Below are positions 62,586 to 64,000 of a stretch of DNA of 64,000 nucleotides, piece after piece (the stretch's first letter is position 1; every line of letters begins with the position of its first letter). The DNA lies in assembly GCA_036265325.1 (NCBI GenBank), contig DATAPH010000009.1, positions 1 through 64,000 of the forward strand, given 5' to 3'. Both the position numbers and the translations under genes were made by a program. The stretch is from AC-51 sp036265325 (GTDB taxonomy: Bacteria; Actinomycetota; UBA4738; HRBIN12). The notes beneath the pieces are model-generated. The model had not been told where the DNA came from and did no database searches. It was given only the letters and a program-made list of their open reading frames with translations.

Positions 62586-63031
62586 AGTCCGCGACCACGG
62601 CCGTGACCGTCGTCGCCGACGGCCGGTACGGCTATCTCGACCTGACCGATGACCTTCGCCGGGCCGTCAAGGACGCCGGCATCACCGACGGCATGGCCGT
62701 CGCGTTCTGCGCCCACACGACCTGTGCGCTGCTGATCAACGAGTGGGAGGACGGTGCGCTCGCCGACTTCCGCCGTCACGTGACCGAGGCGGTCCCGCAC
62801 GACGGCGTCTACTACCAGCACGACGACTTCGATATCCGCACCCAGAACCTCCATGAGGACGAGCGCAAGAACGGGCACGCCCACGTCAAGGCGATGCTGC
62901 TCTCGGCGACCTCCCATGCGATCCCTGTCGTCGCCGGCGAGCCGGCCTTCGGCACCTGGCAGCGTCTGATCTTCTTCGAGATGGACGAGCCCAAGGACCG
63001 CACGGTCACGTTCCACGTGTTCGGCGGCTAG
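62582..63031 (+). CDS. yjbQ: YjbQ/UPF0047 family protein
   Basis: The 149-residue product has the conserved histidines of the family in AFCAHTTCALLINEWEDGAL, HLDFRRHV-type DFRRHVTEAVPHD, and HAHVKAMLLSATSHAIPVV, then GTWQRLIFFEMDEP. Thiamin-phosphate-synthase-like activity has been reported for some members; the true role is unclear. Start GTG 62582 overlaps the kinase stop (GTGA). Confidence 0.92.
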   Translation: MKSATTAVTVVADGRYGYLDLTDDLRRAVKDAGITDGMAVAFCAHTTCALLINEWEDGALADFRRHVTEAVPHDGVYYQHDDFDIRTQNLHEDERKNGHAHVKAMLLSATSHAIPVVAGEPAFGTWQRLIFFEMDEPKDRTVTFHVFGG

Positions 63032-63061
63032 CCGCATCCGCTGGGAGACTGGGTTCAGGAC

Positions 63062-64000
63062 ATGATCGAACGACGGAAGACCCGGCAGCTGCAGCTCGGC
63101 CGCGTCGCGATCGGCGGCGATGCGCCGGTCTCCGTGCAGTCCATGACGACGACCAAGACCGCCGACATCAACGCCACGCTGCAGCAGATCGCGTCGCTCG
63201 TCGCCACCGGCGTCGACATCGTCCGTGTCGCGGTTCCGCACTGGGAGGACGCCGAGGCGCTCGTCGCGATCGCCGCGAAGTCCACGGTTCCGGTGGTCGC
63301 CGACATCCACTTCCAGTGGAAGTACGCGATGGCCGCCCTCGAGGCCGGCATCCAGGGCCTCCGGATCAACCCCGGCAACATCAAGTACCACGACAAGGTG
63401 CGGCTGATCGCTCGTGAGGCCAAGGCCCACGGCGTCCCGATCCGCATCGGGGTGAACGCCGGATCCCTGGAGAAGGAGCTGCTCGATACGTACGGGTCGC
63501 CGACGCCCGAAGCGCTCGTCGAATCGGCGATGCGCGAGGCGCGCATCCTCGAGGACGAGGACTTCTTCGACATCAAGATCAGCGTCAAGCACTCGAACCC
63601 GGCGGTCATGATCGATGCGTACCGCCAGCTTTCCGAGGCGTGCGACTACCCGCTGCATCTCGGCGTGACCGAGGCGGGGCCGATGCCGATGGGCGGTGTG
63701 AAGAGCGCCGTCGGGATCGGGACGCTCCTCGCCGAAGGCATCGGCGACACCATCCGGGTCTCACTCACCGACGACCCCGTCGAGGAGGTCAAGGTCGGGA
63801 ACGCGATCTTGCAGTCGCTCGGCCTGCGTGAGCGCGGGCTCGACCTCGTCGCGTGTCCGTCGTGTGGCCGCGCCGAGGTCAACGTCCTCGAGCTGACGAA
63901 GAAGGTCGAGGCCGCCATCCATGCCGAGGAGTTCGACGTGCCGATCCGCGTCGCGGTGATGGGCTGCGTCGTGAACGGGCCCGGCGAAGCGCGCGAGGCC
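63062..64000 (+). CDS. ispG: 4-hydroxy-3-methylbut-2-enyl-diphosphate synthase (partial)
   Basis: The gene runs off the window end; 313 codons are visible without a stop. It begins MIERRKTRQLQLGRVAIGGD and has APVSVQSMTTTKTADINATL, VPVVADIHFQWKYAMAALEA, GLRINPGNI and, at the end, the [4Fe-4S] ligands in VACPSCGRAEV and MGCVVNGPGEA. It catalyses the penultimate MEP-pathway step. Only the last ~70 residues should be missing. Start ATG 63062, with a weak CAGGA just upstream. Confidence 0.94.
   Translation, partial: MIERRKTRQLQLGRVAIGGDAPVSVQSMTTTKTADINATLQQIASLVATGVDIVRVAVPHWEDAEALVAIAAKSTVPVVADIHFQWKYAMAALEAGIQGLRINPGNIKYHDKVRLIAREAKAHGVPIRIGVNAGSLEKELLDTYGSPTPEALVESAMREARILEDEDFFDIKISVKHSNPAVMIDAYRQLSEACDYPLHLGVTEAGPMPMGGVKSAVGIGTLLAEGIGDTIRVSLTDDPVEEVKVGNAILQSLGLRERGLDLVACPSCGRAEVNVLELTKKVEAAIHAEEFDVPIRVAVMGCVVNGPGEAREA

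Overview
The window is a very GC-rich segment of a bacterial chromosome, most likely from an uncultured or deep-branching member of the Actinomycetota. This rests on gene content: a CofC-type F420 biosynthesis enzyme, a WhiG-family sigma factor after xerC, a SepIVA-like coiled-coil gene after coaD, DUF2469 after rnhB, frequent GTG/TTG starts, and many start codons only 6-9 nt below a TANNNT -10 hexamer, which points to abundant leaderless transcription. The ATP-dependent PEP carboxykinase and the fused transaldolase/glucose-6-phosphate isomerase argue against a classical Streptomyces or Mycobacterium. The exact lineage cannot be fixed from this sequence.

Layout. 1-4470 is accessory: small membrane proteins, a frameshifted aminoglycoside-phosphotransferase-like gene, a GYD-domain protein and a hypothetical, separated by six same-orientation copies of a ~35-bp palindromic repeat. 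A 37-nt 5' half of a tRNA-Gln(CUG), broken in the anticodon loop, lies at its right edge. 4471-11054 is a hexose-phosphate/oxidative pentose phosphate block (tal-pgi, HAD phosphatase, pgl, gnd, zwf). 11161-19782 is mixed housekeeping (HU, cold-shock-like, cofC, bioY, plsC, ddl, Lrp-like, phosphoribosyltransferase, pckA, CHASE-PAS-GGDEF). 19800-31764 is rpmB, a TlpA-like lipoprotein, then recG-rsmD-coaD-sepIVA-yceD-rpmF-rnc-fpg-acyP-smc-ftsY, followed by a lone response regulator and a convergent histidine kinase. 33984-36650 is ffh-rpsP-khpA-rimM.

36647-40237 interrupts that translation block with a cyclic-nucleotide-themed minus-strand group: a Crp/Fnr regulator, a lysine/alanine-rich 49-residue protein, a zinc-ribbon protein and a PqqD-like/M50 protease/double cNMP-binding protein, with a CRP-like palindrome between them. 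40334-50411 resumes with trmD-rplS-lepB-rnhB-DUF2469, yraN, a PLP decarboxylase, comM-dprA, xerC and the WhiG-like sigma factor. 50473-53490 is envelope-related (LytM-like protein behind a CRP-like palindrome at about -42, a beta-propeller protein and a membrane protein). 53646-64000 is rpsB-tsf-pyrH-frr-cdsA-dxr-rseP, a two-component pair, yjbQ and the start of ispG.

Most core genes are collinear and tightly coupled (ATGA, TGATG and GTGA overlaps), so they probably form long operons for ribosome assembly, protein export, chromosome maintenance and isoprenoid/lipid precursor synthesis. The regulatory features that stand out are the -10 elements placed for leaderless mRNAs and two CRP-like operators close to a Crp/Fnr gene.
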